64,000 nucleotides of DNA from Pseudomonas yamanorum (lineage in GTDB: Bacteria > Pseudomonadota > Gammaproteobacteria > Pseudomonadales > Pseudomonadaceae): the NCBI RefSeq assembly GCF_900105735.1, contig NZ_LT629793.1:5766001-5830000 (forward strand). The letters run 5' to 3'. Each line of letters opens with the position of its first letter. Position 1 is the stretch's first letter. Positions 1 to 9,169 of this stretch are shown piece by piece. The translations under genes were made by a program, and so were the position numbers. Under the pieces are notes generated by a model. The model saw only the letters and a list, made by a program, of their open reading frames with translations, made no database searches and was not told the DNA's origin.

Positions 1-742
1 TGATCGGCAGGTCGTTGAGCTCATCAATCGCCTTGGGGCTGTTGTTGAGCAAGATCGTGTATTCGTTGGGGCCGAGTTTGGCGGTACCCACCGGGATAAT
101 CTGGTTTTGCAGGGCCAGGGCGTTGCCCACGTCCTGTGCCGAGAGGCCTTTGGCGGCCAGCGCCTGCGGGTCGAGGTCGAGGGTGATCTGGCGTTGCTTG
201 CCGCCCATCGGCGTGGGCATGGCCAGGCCGGGCAGGGCACTCAGGGGCAGGCGGATATTGTTCTGCACCAGGTCGCGGATTTTCGCTTCCGACAGGCTGG
301 GGCTGGAGAACGCCATCTGCAGGATCGGCACCGTGGAGGCGCTGTAGTTGAGGATCAGTGGTGGGGTGATGCCCGGTGGCATCTGCTTGAGCACGGTTTG
401 TGACACCGCTGTTACCTGGGCGTTGGCGGTGCGGATATCCACGCCGGGCTGGAAGAAAATCTTCACGATGCCCATGCCGGGTAACGACTGCGATTCAATG
501 TGTTCGATGTCGTTGACGGTGGTACTCAGAGAGCGTTCGTAGGTGTAGATCACCCGACCGGCCATGGCGTCCGGAGACAGGCCGTTGTACTGCCACACCA
601 CCGCGACGACGGGGATGCCAATATCGGGAAATACGTCAGTGGGGGTACGCAAGGCCGCCATGGGCCCAATGATGCAGATGAATATTGCCAGCACGATAAA
701 CGTGTAGGGCTTGAGCAGTGCGGTCTTTACCAGCCCGAGCAT
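1..742 (-). CDS. RND efflux transporter permease, N-terminal part (runs off the window)
   Basis: Reading the minus strand from ATG at 742 gives an uninterrupted frame to the window edge, about 247 residues. It begins with MLGLVKTALLKPYTFIVL and a first membrane helix, followed by the RND signature PTDVFPDIGIPVVAVVWQY and a periplasmic porter region (AGRVIYTYERSLSTTVNDIEHIES). This is the AcrB/MexB/CzcA superfamily layout of an inner-membrane proton-driven exporter working with a periplasmic adaptor and outer-membrane channel. A GGAG sits just upstream of the ATG. The partner genes and the C-terminal ~800 residues are outside the window, so substrate and subfamily (HAE1-like seems likelier than heavy-metal) cannot be fixed. 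Confidence 0.88.
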   Translation of the reverse strand, partial: MLGLVKTALLKPYTFIVLAIFICIIGPMAALRTPTDVFPDIGIPVVAVVWQYNGLSPDAMAGRVIYTYERSLSTTVNDIEHIESQSLPGMGIVKIFFQPGVDIRTANAQVTAVSQTVLKQMPPGITPPLILNYSASTVPILQMAFSSPSLSEAKIRDLVQNNIRLPLSALPGLAMPTPMGGKQRQITLDLDPQALAAKGLSAQDVGNALALQNQIIPVGTAKLGPNEYTILLNNSPKAIDELNDLPI

Positions 743-958
743 GCCGTAACCTCCAAAGGAGTGGGATTGCAAACCCCGGCAGTCTTGCCCGACCCACCTA
801 ACACGCACCTTTCAGCCAGGTGAAGGAAGATTTAGTTAACGGCTGAAGATCCTTTCATATGTATTCATTTGTTCAACAATGGTGACAGTACCAAGCTGGA
901 TACCGATCGAACGGGAGCTGTTTCGCCTGTTCACTCTTTATCCATTTGGAGTTCTGCC

Positions 959-1369
959 ATGTCTCTTAAACCCTTGTTGTTGATCCCGGCCTTGAGTGCG
1001 GTCCTGCTGTTGTCGGCATGTGCCGGCCCGATGCCTAAGGCGGACCCGAGCGAAGCCTGGATCGGCCTGCAAGAGGAGGCGCCCAACGACCTGATGGCCG
1101 AGCGGGTAGACGGTAAAAACATTAATGATGGCCGCTACTTCGAAGTGAAACCCGGCGCGCATCGCCTGGATGTCACCTTGTTTGAAGAAGAGGCGGGGGA
1201 TGATAACCAGCAGGATTGTCGCGGGCATGTGACCTACGGCAACTTCAAGGCCGGCGAGCATTACACCCTGGTGGAATCCAGCCTGGGTACGACGGTGCGT
1301 GCCGAGTTGAAGGATAGCCACGGCAAGGAATTGGCGCAGACCGATGACTTCAGTTGCATGCCTGGCTAA
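959..1369 (+). CDS. Small lipoprotein (PA0061/PA0062-like)
   Basis: 136 residues starting MSLKPLLLIPALSAVLL with lipobox LSAC, so a secreted lipoprotein with the lipidated Cys near residue 19. The start at 959 is chosen because it places the signal peptide at the N terminus and has TTTGGAG in front; an in-frame start at 869 would add 30 non-signal residues. The mature part contains two conserved-looking Cys (QDCRGH and FSCMPG) that could form a disulfide. It resembles the uncharacterised pseudomonad lipoproteins named after PA0061/PA0062; function unknown. It stands alone between the efflux gene and a convergent small gene. Confidence 0.75.
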   Translation: MSLKPLLLIPALSAVLLLSACAGPMPKADPSEAWIGLQEEAPNDLMAERVDGKNINDGRYFEVKPGAHRLDVTLFEEEAGDDNQQDCRGHVTYGNFKAGEHYTLVESSLGTTVRAELKDSHGKELAQTDDFSCMPG

Positions 1370-1373
1370 GGCG

Positions 1374-1535
1374 TCAGGCGTGGTGCCCGGCGGGTTTGTG
1401 CAGCTTGCCGGGTGCTGCGGGTTTTACCTGTGGGTGATGGTGCCGGCGGGTCACGCGCATAACGCCCCAAAGCATGGCGGCGGCGACGGCCAACCAGCCA
1501 CAGATCAAAAGCAGAATCGTTGTTGTCAGGCTCAT
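1374..1535 (-). CDS. Small single-pass membrane protein, 53 aa
   Basis: Minus-strand ORF beginning MSLTTTILLLICGWLAVAAA, a single hydrophobic helix followed by a basic, His-rich tail (RVTRRHHHPQVK) and ending GHHA. A strong AGGAGG lies 6 bases upstream of the ATG at 1535, which decides this start over the in-frame upstream ATG at 1580. The 3' end abuts the convergent lipoprotein gene. No family recognised. The His cluster could bind metal, but that is only a suggestion from composition. Confidence 0.6.
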   Translation of the reverse strand: MSLTTTILLLICGWLAVAAAMLWGVMRVTRRHHHPQVKPAAPGKLHKPAGHHA

Positions 1536-1738
1536 AAGTGCCTCCTTTCGCCCGGTACCGGGCACACACTGTCTTGTCAATGGACAGTCTAGCTATCCGC
1601 AGGTTGCCTGCTATTGACCAATGGTCGTGTGCGTCCAACTTGTTTGCTCTATGGCGGGCCTTTTACTGCGGCACAAGGCTATACCCGCGCCCCGGAGCGT
1701 CCTATGATCAGGGCCCACGTCGGCAGTTGATCAAGTGA

Positions 1739-2428
1739 GTGAAGAAGTTGCGGTTTCCCTCGAACATTAAAACCTCCTGGTGGGTCGCAGCCTGTTTCAT
1801 GGGGCTGGCGGCCTGCACCTCGCATCCAAAACCCACGAGCATCCCGGGCCTGCCGGAGAGCGTCGAACTCAAGGGCGTGCCGGCGTTTCGCGGCGAGACT
1901 TACCTCGGTGGCCCAGCCGCTCTGGCCAGCATGCTGTCCCAACAAGGCATTGTGATTACACCGGGGTTATTGGATAAGCCACTGCATTTGCCGGGTGCTG
2001 AAGCGGACCTTGAGCGCAACATGCAGGTGCTGGCCCGTGAATACGGGATGTTGGTGTACCCGCTGGAAGATCAGTTGCCGGCGCTGCTGGCACAGGTCGC
2101 GGCCGGGTACCCGGTGATGGCGCGTATCACCCAGGGCTCGACCTTCTGGGCCGGGCCGCGGTATGTGGTGGTGGTGGGGTACAACAAGCAGAAGAGCATG
2201 GTGTTGCTGCGTTCAGGCTTGGCGCGACGCATGCCGATGGATTTCAGCGCGTTTGAGTCGGCGTGGAAAGACGGCGGCAAGTGGGCGGTACTGATTCAGC
2301 GGCCCACCCAGTTGCCGGTCAAGGTCGACGCCCAGCGCTGGCAGCAGGCTGCCAGCGCCACGGCCCAGGCGGGCCAGGAACAGGCCGCGGCCCAGGCGGT
2401 CAAGACACTGGCCAGTCAGGCCAACTAA
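1739..2428 (+). CDS. C39-peptidase-like lipoprotein with catalytic residues lost (PA2778-like)
   Basis: 229 residues from a GTG start; signal peptide with lipobox LAAC (around residue 25). The fold resembles the PA2778-type C39 family: the block GETYLGGPAALASML aligns with the usual Q-C-G-P-A-A-L-A catalytic block, and GPRYVVVVGYN aligns with the usual H-x-V-V-V-G-Y block. Here the Cys position is Gly and the His position is Arg, so proteolysis by the standard mechanism is not expected. The last 40 residues are an Ala/Gln-rich tail. It probably acts as an envelope scaffold or binding protein, if expressed. A strong hairpin terminator follows immediately. Confidence 0.72.
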   Translation: MKKLRFPSNIKTSWWVAACFMGLAACTSHPKPTSIPGLPESVELKGVPAFRGETYLGGPAALASMLSQQGIVITPGLLDKPLHLPGAEADLERNMQVLAREYGMLVYPLEDQLPALLAQVAAGYPVMARITQGSTFWAGPRYVVVVGYNKQKSMVLLRSGLARRMPMDFSAFESAWKDGGKWAVLIQRPTQLPVKVDAQRWQQAASATAQAGQEQAAAQAVKTLASQAN

Positions 2429-2458
2429 AAAAACGGCGCTCAAGGGCGCCGTTTTTTA
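2427..2458. terminator. Bidirectional rho-independent terminator
   Basis: Perfect stem ACGGCGC / GCGCCGT with a short loop, flanked by an A-run on the left and a T-run on the right, so it can stop transcription from both the C39-like gene (+) and pbpG (-). Confidence 0.85.
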
Positions 2459-2474
2459 TGTGTGTGTTTACCAA

Positions 2475-3407
2475 TCAGCGGGATTCGGTGACCTGAACAT
2501 TCGCCCGTGGACGGTTCTTCAGGTTTTTGTCAGCCTTGTAGCGCAATGCGACGTCTGGCACCGAGCCGCTCTTGCCGGTTTCGACCCAGCTGCGGATGCG
2601 CCCGGCATCGGCAAAGTGGGTGAATTTGCCGAAGGCATCGAGGATCACCAGCGACACCGGGCGATTGCCCATGCTGGTCACCAGCACCAGGCAGTGGCCG
2701 GCCTGGTTGGTGAAGCCAGTCTTGGTCAGCTTGATGTCCCAGTTGGCGCGGTTGATCAGGTGGTCAGTGTTGGAGAAACCCAGGGTGTAGTTGGGTTTGC
2801 GGAACGAGACGGTCTTTTCCTTGGTGGTACTCAACTGGCTGAGCATCGGGTACTTGCGTGCAGCGGCCAGCAGTTTGCTCAAGTCACGGGCGGTGGACAC
2901 GTTGTGGATCGACAGGCCGGTGGGCTCTACATAGTGGGTGCTGGTCATGCCCAGCGCCTTGGCCTTGGCGTTCATCGCCGCGATAAAGGCCGGGTAGCCG
3001 CCCGGGTAGTGGTGGGCCAGGCTGGCGGCGGCGCGGTTTTCCGAGGACATCAGGGCAATCAGCAACATCTCTTTACGCGGCATCTCGCTGCCGATCTTGA
3101 CCCGGGAGAACACGCCTTTCATCTCTGGCGTGTCCTTGATGTTGATGTCGATGTACTCGTCCATGTTTTGCTTGGCTTCCAGCACGATCAGGCCGGTCAT
3201 CAGTTTGCTCACTGAGGCGATCGGCACGATGACATCCGGGTTGCTGGCATAGATGACTTTGTTGGTCTGCAGGTCTACCACCATCGCACTGCCGGAAGCG
3301 ATGTGCAGGGTGGACATGTCGCGGGGGGCCATGGTGGTTTCACTGGCGCTCGCGAAGGTGCCTGTAAATGCAAAAAATAGGCTGATGATGGAAAGATGAA
3401 TTTTCAC
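2475..3407 (-). CDS. pbpG: D-alanyl-D-alanine endopeptidase (PBP7/8 family)
   Basis: 310 residues with an N-terminal Sec signal (ending around FASASE). Serine-type low-molecular-weight PBP motifs are in order: SxxK as SVSK (near residue 65), SxN as SSEN (near 123), and KTG followed by FTNQAGHC (near 230). The family cleaves D-Ala-meso-DAP cross-links of peptidoglycan in the periplasm. Length agrees with E. coli PbpG (about 310). It converges on the C39-like gene and is separated from folD by about 200 bp of AT-rich DNA, so it is probably transcribed on its own. Confidence 0.92.
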   Translation of the reverse strand: MKIHLSIISLFFAFTGTFASASETTMAPRDMSTLHIASGSAMVVDLQTNKVIYASNPDVIVPIASVSKLMTGLIVLEAKQNMDEYIDINIKDTPEMKGVFSRVKIGSEMPRKEMLLIALMSSENRAAASLAHHYPGGYPAFIAAMNAKAKALGMTSTHYVEPTGLSIHNVSTARDLSKLLAAARKYPMLSQLSTTKEKTVSFRKPNYTLGFSNTDHLINRANWDIKLTKTGFTNQAGHCLVLVTSMGNRPVSLVILDAFGKFTHFADAGRIRSWVETGKSGSVPDVALRYKADKNLKNRPRANVQVTESR

Positions 3408-3570
3408 GCGGATGAACTCGCTAAAAAAGTAGGAATATACCGTTCTGCACGGACTTTCTGATAAATGCCGTTACATTTTAGGAGTATGGATCAGAAACTG
3501 TCGAATGTTCTTCTGAAAACAGATGAAAGCCCTTAAAAACAAAGAAAAAAATACTTTTTATCCGGCCAAT

Positions 3571-3600
3571 AAAAAGCCCTGCGATAAGGCAGGGCTTTTT
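3571..3600 (-). terminator. folD terminator
   Basis: Stem AAAAAGCCCTGC / GCAGGGCTTTTT around a short loop directly downstream of folD; symmetrical, so it could work in either direction. Confidence 0.8.
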
Positions 3601-3615
3601 CAGAGCGGCTGGTTA

Positions 3616-4470
3616 TTAGCCGTGCAGGGTTTCGGCTGCGTACAGGGTATTTTCCAGCAGGCAGGCACGGGTCATCGGGCCAACGCCGCCCGGGACCGGG
3701 GTGATCCAGCCAGCGCGGGGCAGGGCGGTTTCGTACACCACGTCGCCCACCAGCTTGCCGTCGTCCTGGCGGTTGATGCCTACGTCGATGACGATGGCGC
3801 CTTCCTTGATCCACTCACCCTTGACCAGGCCCGGCTTGCCGGCGGCGACTACCACCAGGTCGGCGCGGCCAACGTGGCCCGCCAGGTCCTTGGTGAAGCG
3901 GTGGGTGACGGTCACGGTGCAGCCGGCCAGCAGCAGTTCCATGGCCATCGGGCGACCGACGATGTTTGATGCGCCGACAACGACTGCATCCAGGCCATAC
4001 AGGTCGACGCCGGTGCTTTCCAGCAGGGTCATGATGCCCTTCGGGGTGCACGGGCGCAGCAGCGGGATACGCTGGGCCAGGCGACCGACGTTATAAGGGT
4101 GGAAGCCGTCGACGTCTTTGTCCGGGCGGATGCGTTCGAGCAGTTTCGACGCGTCCAGGTGCTCGGGCAAGGGCAGCTGCAGCAGGATGCCGTCGATGGC
4201 CGGATCGTCGTTGAGGCTGTCGATCAGGTCGGTGAGGGCCTGCTGGGTGGTGTCGGAATCCAAGTCGTAGGCTTTTGAAATAAAGCCGACCTCTTCACAG
4301 TCTTTACGCTTGTGCGAGACATAAACCTGAGAGGCAGGATCGCTGCCGACCAGGATCACCGCGAGGCCCGGCGTGCGCAGGCCTTGTTGGCTGCGCTCGG
4401 CGACTCGTTTGGCGATCTGCTGGCGCAGGCTGGCGGCGATTGATTTGCCGTCGATAAGTTGTGCAGTCAT
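3616..4470 (-). CDS. folD: Bifunctional methylenetetrahydrofolate dehydrogenase / methenyl-THF cyclohydrolase
   Basis: 284 residues, full length. Catalytic Lys region [14 protein letters not shown] (about 52-65) and the NADP-binding/signature [16 protein letters not shown] near the C terminus are clear. It interconverts 5,10-methylene-THF and 10-formyl-THF for purine, formyl-Met and one-carbon supply in the cytoplasm. A single gene, divergent from the tRNA operon, with its own terminator. The position next to tRNA genes and tig is usual for pseudomonads. Confidence 0.97.
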   Translation of the reverse strand: MTAQLIDGKSIAASLRQQIAKRVAERSQQGLRTPGLAVILVGSDPASQVYVSHKRKDCEEVGFISKAYDLDSDTTQQALTDLIDSLNDDPAIDGILLQLPLPEHLDASKLLERIRPDKDVDGFHPYNVGRLAQRIPLLRPCTPKGIMTLLESTGVDLYGLDAVVVGASNIVGRPMAMELLLAGCTVTVTHRFTKDLAGHVGRADLVVVAAGKPGLVKGEWIKEGAIVIDVGINRQDDGKLVGDVVYETALPRAGWITPVPGGVGPMTRACLLENTLYAAETLHG

Positions 4471-4602
4471 TACGCGTGATTAACCATCGAGAGGGGGAAG
4501 AAAAGTGCGCGCATTCTCGCATGCCATGGCGCGAGGGCAAAGGCGCTTGGTCTGCAAATTCCCCTAACCCCTTAAATAAAATGAATTTTTTATAAAAAGG
4601 AT

Positions 4603-4629
4603 TTGACGGGTTTCGGGTGCATCTATACT
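4603..4629 (+). promoter_or_regulatory. Sigma-70 promoter of the tRNA operon
   Basis: TTGACG (4603-4608) and TATACT (4624-4629) with a short 15-base spacer, followed by a GC-rich start region typical of stable-RNA promoters, about 70 bp before tRNA-Arg. Confidence 0.6.
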
Positions 4630-4700
4630 ATTCGTCGCACTTGTCGGGCACAGCCTAGCACTGGTTAGTTTGTAATCCTCCAAGAGTACAGATTAATAAG

Positions 4701-4777
4701 GCGCCCGTAGCTCAGCTGGATAGAGCATCCGCCTTCTAAGCGGATGGTCGCAGGTTCGAGTCCTGCCGGGTGCGCCA
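4701..4777 (+). tRNA. tRNA-Arg (anticodon TCT)
   Basis: 77-nt cloverleaf with acceptor GCGCCCG/CGGGTGC, anticodon loop CTTCTAAG giving TCT, T-arm GGTTCGAGTCC and encoded CCA. Confidence 0.96.
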
Positions 4778-4809
4778 TTAGGCAGCTTTGGCACAAGTAG
4801 CGCAATATG

Positions 4810-4885
4810 GTGGGCGTAGCTCAGTTGGTAGAGCACGGGATTGTGACTCCCGTTGTCGAGGGTTCGATCCCCTTCGTCCACCCCA
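4810..4885 (+). tRNA. tRNA-His (anticodon GTG), copy 1
   Basis: Acceptor GTGGGCG/CGTCCAC with G at -1 (4809) opposite C73, anticodon loop ATTGTGAC, T-arm GGTTCGATCC and encoded CCA. Identical to the copy at 5106-5181. Confidence 0.96.
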
Positions 4886-4892
4886 TATTTAA

Positions 4893-4922
4893 AGGGCGCC
4901 AGATTAACAGTCTGGCGCCTTT
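4893..4922 (+). terminator. Hairpin after tRNA-His copy 1
   Basis: GGCGCCAGA / TCTGGCGCC stem followed by TTTGCTTT. It lies inside the operon, before tRNA-Leu, so it must be leaky or act as a processing/attenuation signal. Confidence 0.7.
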
Positions 4923-4938
4923 GCTTTAAGAGCTTCAT

Positions 4939-5023
4939 GCGGATGTGGTGGAATTGGTAGACACACTGGATTTAGGTTCCAGCGCCGCAAGGTGTAAGAG
5001 TTCGAGTCTCTTCATCCGCACCA
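4939..5023 (+). tRNA. tRNA-Leu (anticodon TAG)
   Basis: 85-nt class II tRNA with a long variable arm; acceptor GCGGATG/CATCCGC, anticodon loop TTTAGGT, T-arm AGTTCGAGTCT, encoded CCA. Confidence 0.95.
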
Positions 5024-5105
5024 AATAAAGTTTTGTGAAGGCCGGATGGTCGTCGCGAGGCTCAACAAATAGCCATTTTGACGGGCTTTTTGGTCACGCA
5101 ATATG

Positions 5106-5181
5106 GTGGGCGTAGCTCAGTTGGTAGAGCACGGGATTGTGACTCCCGTTGTCGAGGGTTCGATCCCCTTCGTCCACCCCA
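5106..5181 (+). tRNA. tRNA-His (anticodon GTG), copy 2
   Basis: Same sequence as the first tRNA-His, including the flanking GCAATATG before and CATATTT after, pointing to a recent segmental duplication. Confidence 0.96.
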
Positions 5182-5188
5182 TATTTCG

Positions 5189-5222
5189 AAAGGCGCCAGA
5201 TTAATAGTCTGGCGCCTTTTTT
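5189..5222 (+). terminator. Terminator of the tRNA operon
   Basis: AGGCGCCAGA / TCTGGCGCCT stem with an uninterrupted T6 tail; nearly the same hairpin as after copy 1 but with a better U-tract. Confidence 0.85.
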
Positions 5223-5583
5223 GTTTCAGCGGTTTGAGTTTCAACGCAGTCGCAGGTGCTGGGCTGCAAGGGCAGGGCGTTTCGTCGTATTTATGTTTCG
5301 CGATGATGCCGCACTGCTCGCTGGCCTTGTCCGCAGGGTCGGTTGTCAGGGAGATGATTGGCAGCTGCTTCTATATATAGAAGGGTTGGCGCAGAGCCCT
5401 GGCGTGATGGGATGTATTTGCTACCGGGGCGAGCTGCACTCGTGCATTCGTACCTATAAATTGCCTGCTGTTTTTTTACCCGTTTTCAGTAGGGTGACTT
5501 CTTGAGTTTGACCCACTAGAATGCATGCCCTTGATTCTGGGGTCGGAAACGGCCAGCTAACGTCTGTGCAACGAGGAATATCC
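5223..5583. other. Intergenic leader upstream of tig
   Basis: About 360 bp without a convincing gene. It should hold the tig promoter; a TAGAAT near 5517 preceded by a weak GTGACT is the best -10/-35 candidate I see. Short frames here overlap the tRNA gene and lack ribosome sites. Confidence 0.35.
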
Positions 5584-6894
5584 ATGCAAGTTTCTGTTGA
5601 AAATACTTCTGCTCTTGAGCGCCGCATGAGCATCACCGTGCCGGCCGAGCGCATCGAGACCCAGGTCAACAAGCGTCTGCAGCAGACTGCCCAAAAGGCC
5701 AAGATCGCTGGTTTCCGTCCAGGCAAAGTGCCAATGAGCGAAATCAAGCGCCGCTTCGGTGCTGATGCACGTCAGGAAGCTGTAGGTGACGTGATCCAGG
5801 CTTCCTTCTACGAAGCCGTTGTCGAGCAAAAGCTGAACCCGGCTGGCTCGCCTTCCATCGAGCCTAAGTCCCTGGAAGCAGGCAAGGATCTGGAATACGT
5901 TGCAATCTTCGAAGTGTTCCCTGAATTCGAAGTTGCCGGTTTCGATTCGATCGCCATCGAGCGCCTGAGCGCTGATGTTGCTGACTCCGATCTGGACAAC
6001 ATGCTGGAAATCCTGCGCAAGCAGAACACTCGTTTTGAAGTGGCCGATCGCGCTGCCCAGAACGAAGACCAGCTGAACATCGATTTCGTTGGCAAGGTTG
6101 ACGGCGAAGCATTCGCTGGCGGCTCCGCCAAGGGCACCCAACTGGTACTGGGCTCCAACCGCATGATCCCTGGTTTCGAAGACGGCCTGGTTGGCGCCAA
6201 AGCCGGCGAAGAGCGCGTTCTGAACCTGACTTTCCCGGCTGACTACCAGAACCTGGACCTGGCTGGCAAAGCCGCTGAGTTCACCGTGACTGTCAACACC
6301 GTTTCCGAGCCTAAGCTGCCAGAACTGAACGAAGAGTTCTTCAACCAGTTCGGTATCAAGGAAACCGGCATCGAAGGTTTCCGCACCGAAGTTCGCAAGA
6401 ACATGGAGCGTGAGCTGCGTCAGGCCATCAAATCCAAGGTCAAGAACCAGGTGATGGACGGTCTGCTGGCCGCCAACCCGATCGAAGTGCCGAAGGCCCT
6501 GCTGTCCAACGAAGTTGATCGTCTGCGTGTGCAGGCTGTTCAGCAGTTCGGTGGCAACATCAAGCCTGACCAACTGCCTGCCGAGCTGTTCGAAGAACAA
6601 GCCAAGCGCCGCGTTGTACTGGGTCTGATCGTGGCTGAAGTGGTCAAGCAATTCGACCTCAAGCCAGACGAAACCCGCGTTCGCGAAATGATCCAGGAAA
6701 TGGCTTCGGCCTACCAGGAGCCTGAGGCTGTCGTGTCCTGGTACTACAAGAACGACCAGCAGCTGAACGAAGTGCGTTCGGTTGTGCTGGAAGAGCAAGT
6801 TGTGGATACTGTTCTGCAGAAGGCTAAGGTGACCGATAAAGCGGTCTCTTACGAAGAAGCAGTCAAGCCGGCTGAAGCAGCACAAGCCGACTGA
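5584..6894 (+). CDS. tig: Trigger factor, ribosome-associated chaperone/PPIase
   Basis: 436 residues, the usual length. The ATG at 5584 follows ACGAGGAAT; the longer in-frame start at 5521 lacks a site and adds non-family residues. N-terminal ribosome-docking signature GFRPGKVP (about 42-49), central FKBP-type PPIase domain ([34 protein letters not shown], about 165-205), and a C-terminal chaperone arm. It binds nascent chains at ribosomal protein L23. First gene of the tig-clpP-clpX-lon block. Confidence 0.97.
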   Translation: MQVSVENTSALERRMSITVPAERIETQVNKRLQQTAQKAKIAGFRPGKVPMSEIKRRFGADARQEAVGDVIQASFYEAVVEQKLNPAGSPSIEPKSLEAGKDLEYVAIFEVFPEFEVAGFDSIAIERLSADVADSDLDNMLEILRKQNTRFEVADRAAQNEDQLNIDFVGKVDGEAFAGGSAKGTQLVLGSNRMIPGFEDGLVGAKAGEERVLNLTFPADYQNLDLAGKAAEFTVTVNTVSEPKLPELNEEFFNQFGIKETGIEGFRTEVRKNMERELRQAIKSKVKNQVMDGLLAANPIEVPKALLSNEVDRLRVQAVQQFGGNIKPDQLPAELFEEQAKRRVVLGLIVAEVVKQFDLKPDETRVREMIQEMASAYQEPEAVVSWYYKNDQQLNEVRSVVLEEQVVDTVLQKAKVTDKAVSYEEAVKPAEAAQAD

Positions 6895-6921
6895 TCGCTC
6901 AACTCGTTTGAAAATACACCC

Positions 6922-6946
6922 ATAAGCCAGCCTCGCGCTGGCTTAT
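6922..6946 (+). promoter_or_regulatory. Hairpin between tig and clpP
   Basis: Perfect ATAAGCCAGC / GCTGGCTTAT stem without a T-run. It may be a weak tig terminator, an mRNA-stability element or an attenuator before clpP. Confidence 0.4.
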
Positions 6947-6986
6947 GCGTATTCAAGACATGACTATTTGGGAGTAACTGCAGAGC

Positions 6987-7622
6987 ATGTTCCGTAATTC
7001 GTATATTCAGCAGAACTCTGATATCCAGGCCGCTGGCGGCCTGGTCCCGATGGTTGTCGAGCAATCTGCTCGTGGCGAACGCGCCTATGACATCTACTCG
7101 CGCCTGCTCAAGGAGCGAGTGATCTTTCTGGTTGGTCCGGTAGAGGACTACATGGCCAACCTGATCTGTGCGCAGCTGCTGTTCCTTGAAGCGGAAAACC
7201 CGGACAAGGACATCCATCTCTACATCAACTCCCCGGGCGGTTCGGTAACAGCTGGCATGTCGATCTACGACACCATGCAGTTCATCAAGCCGAACGTATC
7301 GACCACCTGTATCGGTCAGGCGTGCAGCATGGGTGCTTTCCTGCTGACCGCTGGTGCTGAGGGCAAGCGTTACTGCCTGCCGAACTCGCGTGTGATGATT
7401 CACCAGCCACTGGGCGGTTTCCAGGGCCAGGCATCGGACATCGAAATCCATGCCAAGGAAATCCTCTTTATTCGTGAGCGTCTCAACACGCTGATGGCCA
7501 AACATAGCGGGCATACCCTGGAAGAGATCGAGCGCGACACCAACCGTGACAATTTCATGAGCGCCGAAGCCGCGCGTGAATACGGGTTGATCGACGCAGT
7601 GATCGAAAAGCGCCCCGCTTAA
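6987..7622 (+). CDS. clpP: ATP-dependent Clp protease proteolytic subunit
   Basis: 211 residues. Serine peptidase triad is visible: Ser in [11 protein letters not shown] (about 112), His in [10 protein letters not shown] (about 137) and Asp in the C-terminal part (near 186). It forms the double-heptamer proteolytic chamber that partners ClpX and ClpA. A short N-terminal propeptide region precedes LVPMVVEQ, as in the family. A GGGAG lies upstream of the ATG. About 110 bp separate it from clpX; co-transcription is likely. Confidence 0.98.
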   Translation: MFRNSYIQQNSDIQAAGGLVPMVVEQSARGERAYDIYSRLLKERVIFLVGPVEDYMANLICAQLLFLEAENPDKDIHLYINSPGGSVTAGMSIYDTMQFIKPNVSTTCIGQACSMGAFLLTAGAEGKRYCLPNSRVMIHQPLGGFQGQASDIEIHAKEILFIRERLNTLMAKHSGHTLEEIERDTNRDNFMSAEAAREYGLIDAVIEKRPA

Positions 7623-7734
7623 TATAAGCAGCTCAAAATAGGGCTGGTCGGCAGGTCCGACCACCAGTGGGCTTGAAAAAGCCCTCAATAGCCTTCATCT
7701 TGTGTTGCAAGCCTATCGGATTTGGATCGAACGA

Positions 7735-9018
7735 ATGACTGACACCCGCAACGGCGAGGACAACGGCAAGCTGCTCTATTGCTCCTTCTGTGGCAAAAGC
7801 CAGCATGAAGTACGCAAGTTGATTGCCGGCCCCTCGGTCTTTATCTGCGACGAGTGCGTCGACCTGTGCAATGACATCATCCGTGAGGAGGTGCAGGAAG
7901 CTCAGGCCGAAAGCAGCGCGCATAAATTGCCTTCGCCTAAAGAAATCAGCGGCATCCTTGATCAGTATGTGATTGGTCAAGAGCGTGCAAAGAAGGTTCT
8001 GGCCGTAGCGGTGTACAACCACTACAAGCGCCTGAACCAGCGTGACAAGAAAAGTGACGATGTCGAGCTCGGCAAAAGCAACATCTTGCTGATCGGTCCT
8101 ACAGGTTCGGGTAAAACCCTGCTTGCAGAAACCCTGGCTCGCCTGCTGAACGTTCCCTTCACCATCGCCGACGCAACCACTCTTACCGAGGCCGGTTACG
8201 TAGGTGAAGACGTCGAGAACATCATTCAGAAGCTGCTGCAGAAATGCGACTACGACGTGGAAAAGGCCCAGATGGGCATTGTCTACATCGATGAAATCGA
8301 CAAGATTTCGCGCAAATCCGACAACCCGTCGATCACCCGGGACGTTTCCGGTGAAGGCGTGCAGCAAGCGCTGTTGAAACTGATCGAAGGTACTGTTGCT
8401 TCCGTACCGCCACAAGGCGGTCGCAAGCATCCACAGCAGGAATTCCTTCAGGTTGATACGCGCAACATCCTGTTCATCTGTGGCGGTGCGTTCTCCGGTC
8501 TGGAAAAGGTTATTCAAAACCGTTCCACCCGCGGTGGCATTGGCTTCAGTGCAGAAGTACGCAGCAAGGAAGAAGGCAAGAAAGTCGGTGAATCCCTGCG
8601 TGAAGTCGAGCCTGACGATTTGGTCAAGTTCGGTCTGATCCCGGAATTCGTTGGTCGTCTGCCGGTGCTGGCGACGTTGGACGAGTTGGATGAGGCTGCG
8701 TTGATGCAGATCCTCACCGAGCCGAAAAACGCCCTGACCAAGCAATATGCCAAGCTGTTCGAGATGGAAGGTGTGGACCTCGAGTTCCGTGCGGACGCGC
8801 TCAAATCGGTGGCCAAGCGGGCACTGGAGCGCAAGACCGGCGCCCGTGGTTTGCGCTCGATCCTCGAAGGCGTACTGCTCGACACCATGTACGAAATCCC
8901 CTCGCAGTCCGAGGTGAGTAAAGTGGTGATCGACGAAAGCGTTATAGAAGGCAAGTCCAAGCCACTGTATATCTACGAAAACAGTGAGCCGGCTGCCAAG
9001 GCTGCGCCAGACGCGTAA
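7735..9018 (+). CDS. clpX: Clp protease ATP-binding/unfoldase subunit
   Basis: 427 residues starting [16 protein letters not shown]-terminal C4 zinc finger (CSFCGKSQ and [10 protein letters not shown]), Walker A GPTGSGKT (about 120), Walker B VYIDEID (about 183), and sensor/arginine motifs in [10 protein letters not shown] onward. It unfolds tagged substrates and feeds ClpP. The start at 7735 is preferred over 7702 because the zinc-finger protein normally starts with MTD. A terminator follows. Confidence 0.98.
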   Translation: MTDTRNGEDNGKLLYCSFCGKSQHEVRKLIAGPSVFICDECVDLCNDIIREEVQEAQAESSAHKLPSPKEISGILDQYVIGQERAKKVLAVAVYNHYKRLNQRDKKSDDVELGKSNILLIGPTGSGKTLLAETLARLLNVPFTIADATTLTEAGYVGEDVENIIQKLLQKCDYDVEKAQMGIVYIDEIDKISRKSDNPSITRDVSGEGVQQALLKLIEGTVASVPPQGGRKHPQQEFLQVDTRNILFICGGAFSGLEKVIQNRSTRGGIGFSAEVRSKEEGKKVGESLREVEPDDLVKFGLIPEFVGRLPVLATLDELDEAALMQILTEPKNALTKQYAKLFEMEGVDLEFRADALKSVAKRALERKTGARGLRSILEGVLLDTMYEIPSQSEVSKVVIDESVIEGKSKPLYIYENSEPAAKAAPDA

Positions 9019-9045
9019 GCGTTGCGCCGCCGAGCTGTACAAAAT

Positions 9046-9075
9046 AAAGGGGCCTTGACGGGCCCCTTTGTTTTT
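9046..9075 (+). terminator. clpX terminator
   Basis: AAAGGGGCC / GGCCCCTTT stem followed by GTTTTT. Confidence 0.85.
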
Positions 9076-9169
9076 ACTGCGTTTAACTGATGCCATTACG
9101 CTTGTTTTTTTTGCAGGCAGCCCCCATCTTGGTTTCAAGCTTACTTTCATCTGTCATAGAGGCGAAATC

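Noticed and set aside
5557..6885. 442-codon open frame antisense to tig
   Set aside because: Exact shadow of the tig codons on the other strand; no ribosome site, low-complexity His/Gln/Leu composition.
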